Shown: positions 41,658 to 50,622 of the stretch, in pieces
How the letters are laid out: every line of letters begins with the position of its first letter
Position numbering within the stretch: position 1 is the first letter of the stretch
Translations under genes and position numbers: made by a program
Source of the DNA: an uncultured Porphyromonadaceae bacterium
GTDB taxonomy: Bacteria > Bacteroidota > Bacteroidia > Bacteroidales > Porphyromonadaceae
Assembly (NCBI GenBank): GCA_947253625.1
Contig: CAMYAB010000008.1
Span: 1 to 64,000 of the forward strand
Reading direction: 5' to 3'
Length of the DNA stretch: 64,000 nt
The notes under the pieces: model-generated
What the model was told of the DNA's origin: nothing
The model's database searches: none
The model's input: the letters and a program-made list of their open reading frames with translations, nothing else

Positions 41658-42582
41658 CTGCTCTTTTTGTGGCATGTGACAGAGCCAAGAAGGCGTCTTC
41701 GATTGTGGGGTGGATGGGGGTGACTGTGGCTCCGTGTTGTGCAAGGAACGACGGGTCCTCCCCTTTGGGGATGCTTACGTGAAAGGTCTCACCAAAGGTG
41801 TACACGGCCAGGACTGCCGGGTGTCGTCGGAGTTGGCCGAGCAGTGCGAGCCGGTCTTGTCCACTGACAGCGTAGAGTGCGTAGGGGTAGCCTTGCTCCA
41901 GAGCTTGTGGGGTGTCCAGGGTTGCGAAGTCTCCATCCTGCATGAATGCTATGCGGTGGCACTGTCCGGCCTCGTCCATGTAGGCTGTGGAGACTACGAT
42001 GGTGACTCCTTGCTTGGCGAGCTTGTACAGCATGTGCCACAGCTCAACACGACTGACGGGATCGATACCGGTGGTGGGCTCGTCCAAAAAGAGGATCTTG
42101 GGGCTGTGGATCAGTGCGCAGGAGAGTGCGAGCTTTTGTTTCATCCCTCCTGAGAGAGACTTGGCCGCTCGATCCTTGAAGGGTTCTATCTGTGAGTAGA
42201 TATCTCGGACGAGGTGGTAGTTTTGCTCGATCGTGGTGTGAAATATGGAGGCGAAGAAGCGCAGGTTTTCCTCCACGGTGAGGTCTCCATAGAGTGAAAA
42301 GGTGCCGGGCATGTAGCCAATGTGGTTGCGCAGGAGGCGATACTCGCTGATGATGTCGTAGCCGGCTACTTTGGCGGTCCCCTTTTGTGGCTTGAGCAGG
42401 GAGCAGAGGACCCGAAAGAGTGTGGTCTTGCCGGCTCCGTCGGGTCCGATGACGCCAAATATCTCTCCCTCCTGTACCTCAAAGGAGAGTCCGTCCGGAC
42501 CGGTGCCGATGCCTACCCGTCGCCCCATGGGGGAGGGATAGGTGAGCGAGAGGTGATCCGCTATGATGATGGGGGTGGTCAT
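41650..42582 (-). CDS. ABC transporter ATPase (canonical partner)
   Basis: 310 residues. Walker A is GPDGAGKTT, the signature is LSGGM and Walker B reads ILFLDEPTTGIDP. It therefore looks catalytically complete. A C-terminal extension of about 80 residues (LALLGQLRRHPAVLAVYTFG) resembles the DUF4162-like part of drug-export ATPases. It is 8 bases after the HlyD-like gene and overlaps the second ATPase gene. In E. coli YbhF the two ATPase domains are fused; here they are separate genes. Confidence 0.92.
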   Translation of the reverse strand: MTTPIIIADHLSLTYPSPMGRRVGIGTGPDGLSFEVQEGEIFGVIGPDGAGKTTLFRVLCSLLKPQKGTAKVAGYDIISEYRLLRNHIGYMPGTFSLYGDLTVEENLRFFASIFHTTIEQNYHLVRDIYSQIEPFKDRAAKSLSGGMKQKLALSCALIHSPKILFLDEPTTGIDPVSRVELWHMLYKLAKQGVTIVVSTAYMDEAGQCHRIAFMQDGDFATLDTPQALEQGYPYALYAVSGQDRLALLGQLRRHPAVLAVYTFGETFHVSIPKGEDPSFLAQHGATVTPIHPTIEDAFLALSHATKRADE

Positions 42583-42590
42583 GGTGGCAC

Positions 42591-43499
42591 TCAGTCTTTG
42601 GCGACCTCACCGTACATGCCGATCCTTAGGTAGCCGTCGTTGGGGACTGATATCTTGAGTGCGTAGACGAGGTTGGTGCGCTCATCCTTGGTCTGGATGG
42701 TCTTGGGGGTAAACTCCGCCTTGGGTGAGATCCAGTCCACTGTCCCGGTGTATGTTCTCATCTTTTTGCCTTCGTCCACACGCACGGTCACGCTTTGTCC
42801 GAGCTGCAGGTTGGCCAGGTCGTCATTGGTGGCGTAAGCCCGTAGGGTCATCCTGCTCAGGTCGGCGACCCTGAAGAGTGGAGCTCCGGCACCGGTGAGC
42901 TCTCCTTGCTTGGCGTAGTTTGCCGTGACGACTCCATTGATCGGAGAGGAGATGATGCTGCGAGCGATCCTGTCGTTGACCTGGGTCACTTGTACATCTA
43001 TGCCGGAGGATTGTGCGGATATCTGGGCATTGCTTTTGGCCAGTGTGCTTTGGGTGGCACTGAGTTGGTCTTGGAGCATTGCGATGGCGGTGTTGGTGTC
43101 GTCCAGCTCTTTTTGGGTGGCGACACCGGCGCGGAAGAGCTTTTCGACCCGCTTTTTTTGGAGCTCCAGGTCTTGGAGTTGTGTCTCGAGTGCGGCGGTC
43201 TGTGTGTTCACGTTTGGCCGGACGGAGGTCACTGCTTGTCCACTCCGCAGGAGCACCTCTTTTTGGTAGTAGAGTTGCATGGTGTCGACCAGTCCGATTG
43301 GTTGGTTGGCCTCTACGGTTGTGCCTTCGCGGAGGTCCCATCTCAGGATCTTGCCGGTCACCTCACTTGAGACCAGTATCTCGTCTGCCTCAAAGCTTCC
43401 GGCGGCTATGCGTCGTTCGCCACTGTCGTGGCAGGCGCTCATCATCAGAGTGCCGGCGAGGCAGAGGATTTGGGTGATGTGTACTATTCCTTTCATCAT
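42591..43499 (-). CDS. HlyD-family periplasmic adaptor (lipoprotein)
   Basis: Connects the inner-membrane ABC exporter to the TolC-like channel. 302 residues with a lipoprotein signal ending MMSAC. A split biotinyl/lipoyl-like domain (VSSEVTGKILRWDLREGTTV ... IISSPINGVVTANYAKQGEL) flanks a coiled-coil hairpin (about 90-165). A beta-barrel domain follows (RAYATNDDLANLQLGQSVTV). It is the second gene of the operon, 15 bases after the TolC-like gene. Confidence 0.92.
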   Translation of the reverse strand: MMKGIVHITQILCLAGTLMMSACHDSGERRIAAGSFEADEILVSSEVTGKILRWDLREGTTVEANQPIGLVDTMQLYYQKEVLLRSGQAVTSVRPNVNTQTAALETQLQDLELQKKRVEKLFRAGVATQKELDDTNTAIAMLQDQLSATQSTLAKSNAQISAQSSGIDVQVTQVNDRIARSIISSPINGVVTANYAKQGELTGAGAPLFRVADLSRMTLRAYATNDDLANLQLGQSVTVRVDEGKKMRTYTGTVDWISPKAEFTPKTIQTKDERTNLVYALKISVPNDGYLRIGMYGEVAKD

Positions 43500-43514
43500 T
43501 GTGTGCTGAGTAGA

Positions 43515-44963
43515 TTAGTTGCCGAGCGTGTGTTTTATTTTGTAGAGTGCTCTCAGGAGCTGTATTTGGTGGGTTTCGTGGGTCTGTTGTGCGACTGCGA
43601 GGAGGCTGAGTTGGCGCAGGCGTTCGGTGGTGGTGATGGTCCCTTCGCGGACCTGTATTTCGGCTCTGTCGCTGATGTTTTTTCGGAGTCGGAGGACCTC
43701 TTCGTCGTTGCGGATCAGGGTTTGGTATTGGGTGACTTCGTTTTGTTGTTCGGCGATTTTGGCTTTCGTGGCGGTCTCAAATGCCTCTCGCTTGAGCTCT
43801 GTCAGTCGGCAGGTCTGCTCTCTCACTTTCTTTTGCTTGCCTATGGTGTAGAGTCCACCAATGTTCCACGAAAACTTGGCTCCGTAGATGAGGTAGGGCT
43901 GTGGCTTGGCGCTGAGGAGATTGAGCCCCGGGCGTCCGTAGCCTCCTCGTGCGAATAGTCCAAGAGTCGGCAATCCCTCGGAGAGTGCGGATCTGTACTT
44001 GGCATTGGCCAGATCGATCTGTGTGTCTAGGATTTGGTGTGTGCTTTTGTTGGGGGCAAACCTCTGTCGGTCGGGGGTGGTTGCCTGTGTCGGGGTCAGA
44101 GGGGGTGTGGGTGGTGTGGCCACGGTGTTTTCGTCCAGGGGATTCCCCATGTATATGCTTAGGGCTTGGAGTAGGGCTCTGCGGTTGTCCTTCAGGACTT
44201 TCATGGTTTGGCCGGCCTTGAGGACCTCTAGGGCCACTTCGTCGGCGTCGTTTTGTGCCCCCACGCCGTTTTTCAGGGCGTTGTGGACGCGCTGTTGTTG
44301 TCGATCCAGCTCGTCCAAAAGTATTTGTTGGACCCGTATCTGTGCGTCCAGCATCAGGAGGCCAAAGTAGAGCTCCTCCACGCCCTCCTCCACTTGCTCC
44401 AGTTGTTGCTTTTGTTGGGCCAGCTGCAGGGTCGTGTTGGCCTCTATTTGTCCGGCGGCCGCTTTTAGCCTACCGCCGTCCCAGAGTAGCTGTGACACTT
44501 GTGCGTAGGTGTCGTATTGGAGCTTGGGTACTTGTGGCATCTCTATCCTGCCCATCACTTTTCTCATCAGGTCGTCCGAGGGAAATGGTTTGCTCCCCTT
44601 GGGCTCCTCCTTGAGCTTCAGCTCCATGGCGGGGACCGTGGACTGGTAGTGGACTGTCCCCTCCAGGGATAGCTGAGGGATGTAGGCATACCACAGTGCT
44701 TGGCGCAGGTTTTTGCCGATCTCTTGGGTCAGAGGTCTCTCGGCATAGGTGGGGTAGTGGTGGCGGACGGCGCATAGGACGGAGTCCAGTGTGAGTGTGG
44801 TGCTCTGTGCCGATCCGGGCTGTGTCGCTAGGAGGGTGCTCACGAGGAGGCAGGCCCATACGAGGAGCCTCGGGGGTATGGTCCGAGCCGGTGAGGTGCT
44901 TGCCGTGGTCGTGGAGATCTGCGTTTCCCGCATTGCCGCAACCGATGTGTTGTCAATAGTCAT
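43515..44963 (-). CDS. TolC-family outer-membrane efflux protein
   Basis: Outer-membrane channel of the exporter, 482 residues. A signal sequence (LLVWACLLVSTLLATQPGSA) is preceded by about 33 residues, so a later start, for example Met at residue 11, is possible. Long alpha-helical hairpins with QQQLEQVEEGVEELYFGLLM and the second repeat (DTQIDLANAKYRSALSEGLP) are typical of TolC. It is first in the six-gene operon. A -7 box and an array of palindromes lie upstream. Confidence 0.9.
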   Translation of the reverse strand: MTIDNTSVAAMRETQISTTTASTSPARTIPPRLLVWACLLVSTLLATQPGSAQSTTLTLDSVLCAVRHHYPTYAERPLTQEIGKNLRQALWYAYIPQLSLEGTVHYQSTVPAMELKLKEEPKGSKPFPSDDLMRKVMGRIEMPQVPKLQYDTYAQVSQLLWDGGRLKAAAGQIEANTTLQLAQQKQQLEQVEEGVEELYFGLLMLDAQIRVQQILLDELDRQQQRVHNALKNGVGAQNDADEVALEVLKAGQTMKVLKDNRRALLQALSIYMGNPLDENTVATPPTPPLTPTQATTPDRQRFAPNKSTHQILDTQIDLANAKYRSALSEGLPTLGLFARGGYGRPGLNLLSAKPQPYLIYGAKFSWNIGGLYTIGKQKKVREQTCRLTELKREAFETATKAKIAEQQNEVTQYQTLIRNDEEVLRLRKNISDRAEIQVREGTITTTERLRQLSLLAVAQQTHETHQIQLLRALYKIKHTLGN

Positions 44964-45068
44964 ATCTTTTTGTCTTGCACAGGTCTGGTGGTTCCGAAAA
45001 AAAGTTGAGAGCGGATCTTTGGCCCTCCTTTTTCCCTAAAAGTGGGGCAGTGCTCTCCTTGTCCCAAA

Positions 45069-45076
45069 CAAATGTA
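45069..45076 (-). promoter_or_regulatory. -7 box of the export operon
   Basis: TACATTTG on the minus strand, about 105 bases before the TolC-like gene. No clear -33 TTTG. Confidence 0.45.
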
Positions 45077-45235
45077 CGCCTTTTTGGGAGATTCCTATTA
45101 TTTTGGCTCTTTTCGGCCCCTGGATCTAGATTCTGTACAAGCTGTGGTGGGGCAAAGTGATGAAAAAGGTAAGAGCACAGGAGATAAAGTCATCCCGATG
45201 TACATACAAACTATTTCCTCCGGCTGAAAAAGTTG

Positions 45236-45315
45236 AAATCACTGTGTGATTTGAATAAATCACTTAGTGATTTCAATAGGTCACTTAGTGATTTGAATAA
45301 ATCACACAGTGATTT
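45236..45315. repeat. Four 17-base palindromes with a 21-base period
   Basis: AAATCACTGTGTGATTT (45236), AAATCACTTAGTGATTT (45257), AGGTCACTTAGTGATTT (45278) and AAATCACACAGTGATTT (45299) are spaced exactly 21 bases apart, two helical turns. The first and last are exact reverse complements of each other. The array lies between the fucosidase gene end and the export operon. It looks like a set of binding sites for a dimeric DNA-binding protein, but no regulator gene is adjacent. Confidence 0.75.
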
Positions 45316-45402
45316 TATCTTTTTCATGGGACATGGTGTTTTTTTCTCCGACCTCGTCATCTTTTTCTCCGGGGAAAAAGAACTTTTCCCTCTGGACGAA
45401 TG

Positions 45403-45443
45403 AAAAAGGCAGGACGTTTTTGGGCGAAAACGTCCTGCCTTTT
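45403..45443 (-). terminator. Terminator of the fucosidase gene
   Basis: AAAAAGGCAGGACGTTTT and AAAACGTCCTGCCTTTT form a near-perfect stem, about 70 bases beyond the stop codon. A and T runs on both sides mean it can work in both directions. Confidence 0.8.
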
Positions 45444-45514
45444 CCTTGTTTCTCTTTTTGAAGGGCTCGGGGAGCTGGGAGGCAGACTTTTGTCCGTCCC
45501 AAAGGTCCGGTGGC

Positions 45515-47545
45515 TCAATCTCGGCTCTTGCTCTGTAGGATCCTGATATTGCTGAGGTGTGCCGGTGAAGCAAGTGGCACTTGGTGCGGTCTCTTGACCT
45601 CGACGAGCAGGTATCCTGTGTCGGTGGAGTCGAGCGGAGCGATGGGCATGCTGTGGACTCGGTAGCTCTCCGAGGGGCTCATGCGCAGGTAGGTGCCGGC
45701 TTTGTCCCAGATGTTGTAGCTCTTTATGTCTAGCGTGTTGAGTCCTTTTTTGAGGGGGATGAGTAGGGTCCGCTCCCGTAGCTCATCGCGTGATAGATCG
45801 CCATCCAGGTACGCTCCGTTGATATAGATCAGTACCCCACCTCGGTAGGCAAAGCGTATCGGCAGGTCGCACGCTTTGGGGCTATAGAGGACTTGCCTGT
45901 AGGCTGTGCCGGACTTTGGCTCGGCACTTGAGCGCAGCTCCTCTGTCCAGGCTCTGTCGGATGGGTGGTGGAGGTAGCTGTCGGGCCGAAATTTTCCGAA
46001 AAGGCCCCTTGCCTCGGCTTCCAAAAGTGGGCCTATGGGGCGTACCGGATTGCGCACCACTGTTGTGCTCTCCGCAGTGGGGGTTAGTCGTGTCTCTCGG
46101 CCATTGAGGAGCACGGTCCGACCTGCCTCCTCGTCGGTGAAGGTCAGTGTCAGGTCGGTGTCCAGAGGCACCCACCACCGATAGCCCACGATGCTCCGGT
46201 ACCCACTGTAGTAGTCGGCAGATGAGTGGGCGTAGATCTCTTCGGCGCAGTCCGGTCGTAGGATGGGCAGTCGTGTCACCTGTGCGGTGCGATTGGGGAG
46301 GGCTTCGCGGTCAAATCTTAGGCAGACAACTCGCCATGGTGCCTTGGTCTTGGGGATGTCCTGTAGGAGGATTCGGCCCTTGTCGTCTCGCTCAAAGGGA
46401 AGGACTTGGTCGGTCTCCAGTAGTCTGGCCTCGAGGGGTATGTGGCGCATTGGTGGAGTGGCCGCTCTCTCCTCCTCTTGTCGGACGAAAAGGTACAGCT
46501 CTGTCCCATCCATGCTGAGGGTCATGTGTGAGCCAAAGTCTGCCGGTCGGGTGTCGTAGATCCCCTTGCGTATGGGTGCCAGCCACGCTCCTATTTGCTT
46601 GAGGACGTCTGCCTCCCACGGTACCACACTGCCATCTCCTTTTGGCCCGATATTGAGCAGGTACTTCCCCCCTTTGGTCACCACCTCTATGAGGTCGTCC
46701 AGCTTTTCGCGCGCTTTTGCCTCCACACTGCCTCGCTCCTGCCACGATCGGTAGCCCCAAGTCTCTGCAAACATACTGGCCGCTGTCTGCCAGGGGAGGT
46801 CCATCCGGTAGTCGGGTAGGGCATTGTCCGGCATGACGGCAAAGTCGGCATAGTCGTTGCCCAGCCGGCCACTGACCATGCAGTCCGGCTGTAGCTTGTG
46901 TACTAGGTCGTACAGCTCGGCACTCTGCCGGGCGGTGAGAGACCCCATGTCGAACCACAGCTCATCCACGGGTCCGTACTTGGTGAGCAATTCGCTTACC
47001 TGAGCTTTGTTGTACTCATGGTGCGGTGGGGTCACAGGATCCGCATTGTGTGAGGTGAAGGGCACGGCATAGGGGTAGTGCCAGTCGATGAGCGAAAAGT
47101 AGATCCCAAAGCCCAAGCCCGACTCGTGGCACGCTCTTGCCAGCTCGTCGATGAGGTCTCGGTGAGCCGGTGTGCTGTCGTAGGCGTTGTAGTCCGTTGT
47201 CGCTGTCCGAAAGAGGCAAAAGCCGTCGTGGTGCTTGGCGGTCATCACCACACTCCGCATCCCTGCCGACTTGGCTATCGACACTATGGCTTGTGGGTCG
47301 AAGCGCTCGGCTGTGAACTCCCGTGTGTAGGCCTCGTAGAGGTCGCTGAACCCGATCCCAAAGGTCAGGATTTGCTCCGAGTACCCTCGACGCACCGGCC
47401 GGCCCTCGTAGACACCGCCTGCCACCGAGTAGAGCCCATAGTGGATAAAGAGGGAGTACTTGTCGCCATACCAAGAGGCAGTGGCGTTGCCGGCACTCAG
47501 GAGGAGGAGCTGTATGATCACTGCAAGGACAATCGGTCTTTTCAT
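45515..47545 (-). CDS. Alpha-L-fucosidase, GH29, secreted
   Basis: Predicted exo-enzyme that removes fucose from glycans. 676 residues with a signal peptide ending ATAS. GH29 motifs are present: WYGDKYSLFIHYGLYS, KHHDGFCLF (104-112), and the nucleophile in DELWFDMGSL (Asp199). YLLNIGPKGDG follows the barrel. The C-terminal 250 residues are beta-rich and include a jelly-roll-like part (AYRGGVLIYINGAYLDGDLS) found in longer GH29 enzymes. It stands alone. It could work on core or antenna fucose of host N-glycans with the GH18 operon, but it is unlinked and this is only an inference. Confidence 0.93.
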   Translation of the reverse strand: MKRPIVLAVIIQLLLLSAGNATASWYGDKYSLFIHYGLYSVAGGVYEGRPVRRGYSEQILTFGIGFSDLYEAYTREFTAERFDPQAIVSIAKSAGMRSVVMTAKHHDGFCLFRTATTDYNAYDSTPAHRDLIDELARACHESGLGFGIYFSLIDWHYPYAVPFTSHNADPVTPPHHEYNKAQVSELLTKYGPVDELWFDMGSLTARQSAELYDLVHKLQPDCMVSGRLGNDYADFAVMPDNALPDYRMDLPWQTAASMFAETWGYRSWQERGSVEAKAREKLDDLIEVVTKGGKYLLNIGPKGDGSVVPWEADVLKQIGAWLAPIRKGIYDTRPADFGSHMTLSMDGTELYLFVRQEEERAATPPMRHIPLEARLLETDQVLPFERDDKGRILLQDIPKTKAPWRVVCLRFDREALPNRTAQVTRLPILRPDCAEEIYAHSSADYYSGYRSIVGYRWWVPLDTDLTLTFTDEEAGRTVLLNGRETRLTPTAESTTVVRNPVRPIGPLLEAEARGLFGKFRPDSYLHHPSDRAWTEELRSSAEPKSGTAYRQVLYSPKACDLPIRFAYRGGVLIYINGAYLDGDLSRDELRERTLLIPLKKGLNTLDIKSYNIWDKAGTYLRMSPSESYRVHSMPIAPLDSTDTGYLLVEVKRPHQVPLASPAHLSNIRILQSKSRD

Positions 47546-47730
47546 CTTTCTTCTTTATTGCTGTACGTAAAAAAACACCCGTCACAGGTTGGTTCTCTTT
47601 TGGAGGGTTGTCAAAGCCTGAATTTGGGGCGAAAATCGAGCTGAACAGAGGTTTGGAGTGGGTGTGCTCCAAGCCTTTGCAAATCTAGTCTTTAGGGCAA
47701 ACATACGCAACTCACCGGTGTGGGAGCTTG

Positions 47731-48282
47731 CTAGAGTAGGGCGGAGGTGAGATCGTGCTCCCGAAGGGCTAGGAGGATGGCGCAGACAATGACCTTCTCG
47801 TCTTGCGGGGTTGTCATCCGGTCGGCATTGATGGTGAGGTGTGCCCGTGAGTAGTACTTTTCGTGTTGGGGTAGGGTCTCCTGGACATATTGCTCGACCT
47901 CTTGCTTGGTTTTGTCCGCAACCAAGGGGCGACTCTCTCGGACGAGGTAGAGGCGCTGGGCGATGGTCGGAACCGAGGCGGAGAGGTAGATGACCACACC
48001 ACTGTCGAGCATGAGGTCGAGGTTGTCGTCGTGTGTGGGCAGCCCTCCTCCTGTGGCTATGACGGTGTCTTGCAGGTGGGCCAACTCAATGATGGCCGCT
48101 CGCTCGCGCTTGCGAAACTTCTCAATCCCACAGGTGGCAAACATGTGGGTGATCGTGCTGTGGTAGCGTCTCGTGAGGAAGTCATCGGTGTCGACAAAGT
48201 CCATTTGGAGGTCTTGTGCAAGTCGACGTGCAATGGTGGTCTTGCCCACGCCGCTGAATCCGATGAGGAAGATGGGTTTCAT
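47731..48282 (-). CDS. aroK: Shikimate kinase
   Basis: Cytosolic enzyme of aromatic amino acid synthesis that phosphorylates shikimate. The start at 48282 (MKPIFLIGFSGVGKTT) is chosen because a longer ORF adds an unrelated, low-similarity leader. 183 residues with Walker A GFSGVGKTT, the shikimate-binding DTDDF, IEKFRKRE, the VIATGGGLPT loop and the lid Arg in ESRPLVAD. The length is normal. Confidence 0.95.
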   Translation of the reverse strand: MKPIFLIGFSGVGKTTIARRLAQDLQMDFVDTDDFLTRRYHSTITHMFATCGIEKFRKRERAAIIELAHLQDTVIATGGGLPTHDDNLDLMLDSGVVIYLSASVPTIAQRLYLVRESRPLVADKTKQEVEQYVQETLPQHEKYYSRAHLTINADRMTTPQDEKVIVCAILLALREHDLTSALL

Positions 48283-48334
48283 GGTCGTGTGAATTCTTTT
48301 GGAATAAGGAAAGAAAATGCAAAGGGGGCTTGGC

Positions 48335-48378
48335 AAAAAAAACTCCACCTACATCATGTCTCAATGGTGTAGGTGGAG
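48335..48378 (-). terminator. Terminator of the OmpA/TPR lipoprotein gene
   Basis: CTCCACCTACA (48343-48353) and TGTAGGTGGAG (48368-48378) form an 11-bp stem, followed on the minus strand by a run of eight T residues. Confidence 0.8.
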
Positions 48379-48422
48379 GGGTATCAAGCTATCAAGCCAT
48401 CAAGTGTGAGGTGGCTAGCCGA

Positions 48423-50108
48423 TTACCGAAGCAAAGAGCGGTACTTGGCAAAGTCGCGGTCGTCCTTGAGGAATGTGGCGATGGACGGATCGGCTTGGAT
48501 GGCCGCCTTGAGCCCGTCTTGTACCATATCGCTCTGTGCCGTGCGTGCTCCGATGAGTGCGCGGAGGTAGTGAGTGCGTGCATCGGGGCGACGTACGAGC
48601 TCGAGTAGCTGCATGGCGCGGTTGTAGTCCTTGTTGAGGATCTGTGCTAGGACTCCGTTGTTGGTGGGGGTGTTGTAGAGCTCACGTGCGGCCTGTGGGT
48701 ACTGTCCCTCTTGCATGTAGATCAGCCCCAGTGCTTCGTTGAGCTCCGGCACATTGCTTACCTGCCCGATGAGGGTCTTGCCTTGGTTGAGCTGGCCATC
48801 CTGGAGTTTTAGGAGACCTTGGTTCATCAGTACCTCCTCGGCTTTGACACCGGCAGCCTTTGCCACGGTCTGAGCTTTTTCAAAGTACATGGCCGCACGT
48901 GCGTAGTCTTGGCTCTCATAGGCGAGGGCTCCGAGGTTGTTGTAGGCGCGGTAGTCTTTTGGGAAGAGTGAGGTGGTGGTGGCGTAGATCTTTTCTTTGG
49001 TGGCCGTGTCGTTGGTGAGTGTGGCAGCGTAGAGGATTTCGTCTATAGAGAGTTGTGCCGGACGAGTGGCTGCCAGGTCGCTGATCTCTTTGTCGCTTTT
49101 GCCAATGATCCGGATGTTGGCCACAAGGCGTGAACGACGCAGCTGTGGTAGGATCTCATCTGCCAATTGGCTGAACACTGAGGAGATGTTTTTGATCTCA
49201 CGCTCGCGGACTTCGGGGTCTGGGTACATGGCCAGGACCCGTAGCACGAGGTCCTTGTCTTGTAGGTTGCTCTGCTCGACGAGGGCCTTGAATCCCTCCC
49301 AGTCTTGCGCTGTGTAGTGAGCGGCCACGGGTGCGTCTACATCCATGCGCTTGAGCTCACGACGCAGGTAGTCGGAGGTGTTTTTTTCGCGGCGTTCGGC
49401 GAGTTTTTCGTTGAGCTCCAGACCGCCATCAGGCGATGCATAGGCTTGCACTTCGACGTCTAGCTCTTGGTTGGGCGTGATGTGTGCGCTCTCCACGATG
49501 TTTTTCCACTCCCGTACGTTGGCACTGTTGAGCTCACTGGAGCGGAGTCCGGCCTGCTGGATGAGGAAGTGAATGTTGGCATCGTAGTTTTCTTTGATGA
49601 TGCGCTGAAACTTGTCCGGAGCAATAGCCGGGGTCACAAATCGTGCATCGGCAAGCGCTTCGGTAGCGATCACTCCCTCTCCTATCTTCAGATCGGGTAG
49701 GCGTACCTCCTTGCCATTGATGCTGGCGTTGAACATGAGGACAAGCTGGGAGTTGCGCATGGCCGGATCCCAGGGGAAGTCGGAGTTGAGCACCTGTGTG
49801 GAGGCCGTCTTGTAGGGTACGGTCAGGGCATTGCCACGTACCTTTTCGCCTTGGAAAGTGTAGGCTGTGCCCCACTTTTCGCCTGTGGCATACTTGAGTA
49901 CCGGGGTGATGCGCACGGTGGCGTTTTTGTTGAACCACTTGGCCGGGAAGCGCACTGTGATCGTAGCCGGTACTTGTCCACCCTGTAGAACAAGAGGCTG
50001 TGGGTCCACTACTACGTGTTTGGCGTCCAGAGGCTTGAGTGTCCCTGCGCAGGAGGCCATCAGTAGGGCCATCGCACCTGCTAGAAATAGGGTCGCTGTT
50101 TTTTTCAT
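48423..50108 (-). CDS. Lipoprotein with OmpA-like and TPR-like regions
   Basis: 561-residue envelope lipoprotein (lipobox MASC). After a beta-rich N-terminal domain (about 30-170) there is an OmpA-type segment (VEVQAYASPDGGLELNEKLA and ERREKNTSDYL, about 220-255), the part that holds peptidoglycan in OmpA proteins. From about 360 on there are TPR-like helical repeats (DYRAYNNLGALAYESQDYAR, AAMYFEKAQTVAKAAG, LNQGKTLIGQV). Proteins of this kind are widespread in Bacteroidales and probably link the outer membrane to peptidoglycan or help assembly. It follows coaD by 43 bases and may share its operon. Confidence 0.8.
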   Translation of the reverse strand: MKKTATLFLAGAMALLMASCAGTLKPLDAKHVVVDPQPLVLQGGQVPATITVRFPAKWFNKNATVRITPVLKYATGEKWGTAYTFQGEKVRGNALTVPYKTASTQVLNSDFPWDPAMRNSQLVLMFNASINGKEVRLPDLKIGEGVIATEALADARFVTPAIAPDKFQRIIKENYDANIHFLIQQAGLRSSELNSANVREWKNIVESAHITPNQELDVEVQAYASPDGGLELNEKLAERREKNTSDYLRRELKRMDVDAPVAAHYTAQDWEGFKALVEQSNLQDKDLVLRVLAMYPDPEVREREIKNISSVFSQLADEILPQLRRSRLVANIRIIGKSDKEISDLAATRPAQLSIDEILYAATLTNDTATKEKIYATTTSLFPKDYRAYNNLGALAYESQDYARAAMYFEKAQTVAKAAGVKAEEVLMNQGLLKLQDGQLNQGKTLIGQVSNVPELNEALGLIYMQEGQYPQAARELYNTPTNNGVLAQILNKDYNRAMQLLELVRRPDARTHYLRALIGARTAQSDMVQDGLKAAIQADPSIATFLKDDRDFAKYRSLLR

Positions 50109-50151
50109 GTTGTTGCTGTTTTTTTATAGTGTTTGTAGTGAAACAAAATGG

Positions 50152-50622
50152 TTATATCCGGGTGCCGGTGTTGTCGACCGGCAAGTATTCGTCGTAGCTT
50201 TCGCCAAAGTCGGCAAGCTCACGGACAAGCGAGCTGCTGACCGAACTGAGTGTCGGGTCCGCCAGTAGGAAGATGGTCTCGACCCCAAACTTTTGTCGGT
50301 TGACCTCGGCCAAGGGTCGCTCGGCCTCCAGGTCGTAGGTGTTTCGGATCCCGCGTATCAGCACGTTTGCTCCCACACTGTGTGCGTAGCGAGCTAGGAT
50401 GCCTTGGTGGCTTGTGACGTGCACTCGCGGCTCCGATCGGTACAGGGTCTCCAGCCTCTGTAGACGCTCCTCTAGGGGCATGAAAGGGGTCTTGTGGATG
50501 TTTACTCCTACGACGATATGTAGCTCATCCACCAGCGCAAGTGCACGCTTCACGATGTCGGCGTGTCCTTTGGTGAAGGGGTCAAAGCTACCTCCGTATA
50601 CGCCTATCTTGGGTTCGGTCAT
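50152..50622 (-). CDS. coaD: Phosphopantetheine adenylyltransferase
   Basis: Fourth step of coenzyme A synthesis. 156 residues. The nucleotide-binding motif is GGSFDPFTKGHADI (the T/HxGH of the family), followed by RYAHSVGANVLIRGIRNTYD and the C-terminal SSVSSSLVRELADFG. It overlaps parE by 4 bases (ATGA). Confidence 0.96.
   Translation of the reverse strand: MTEPKIGVYGGSFDPFTKGHADIVKRALALVDELHIVVGVNIHKTPFMPLEERLQRLETLYRSEPRVHVTSHQGILARYAHSVGANVLIRGIRNTYDLEAERPLAEVNRQKFGVETIFLLADPTLSSVSSSLVRELADFGESYDEYLPVDNTGTRI

Noticed and set aside
45211..45573. Protein with heptad repeats (KSLSDLL type) on the minus strand
   Set aside because: The seven-residue repeat is simply the translation of the 21-base palindrome array. 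The frame runs through a strong bidirectional terminator and has no promoter or protein-like remainder.
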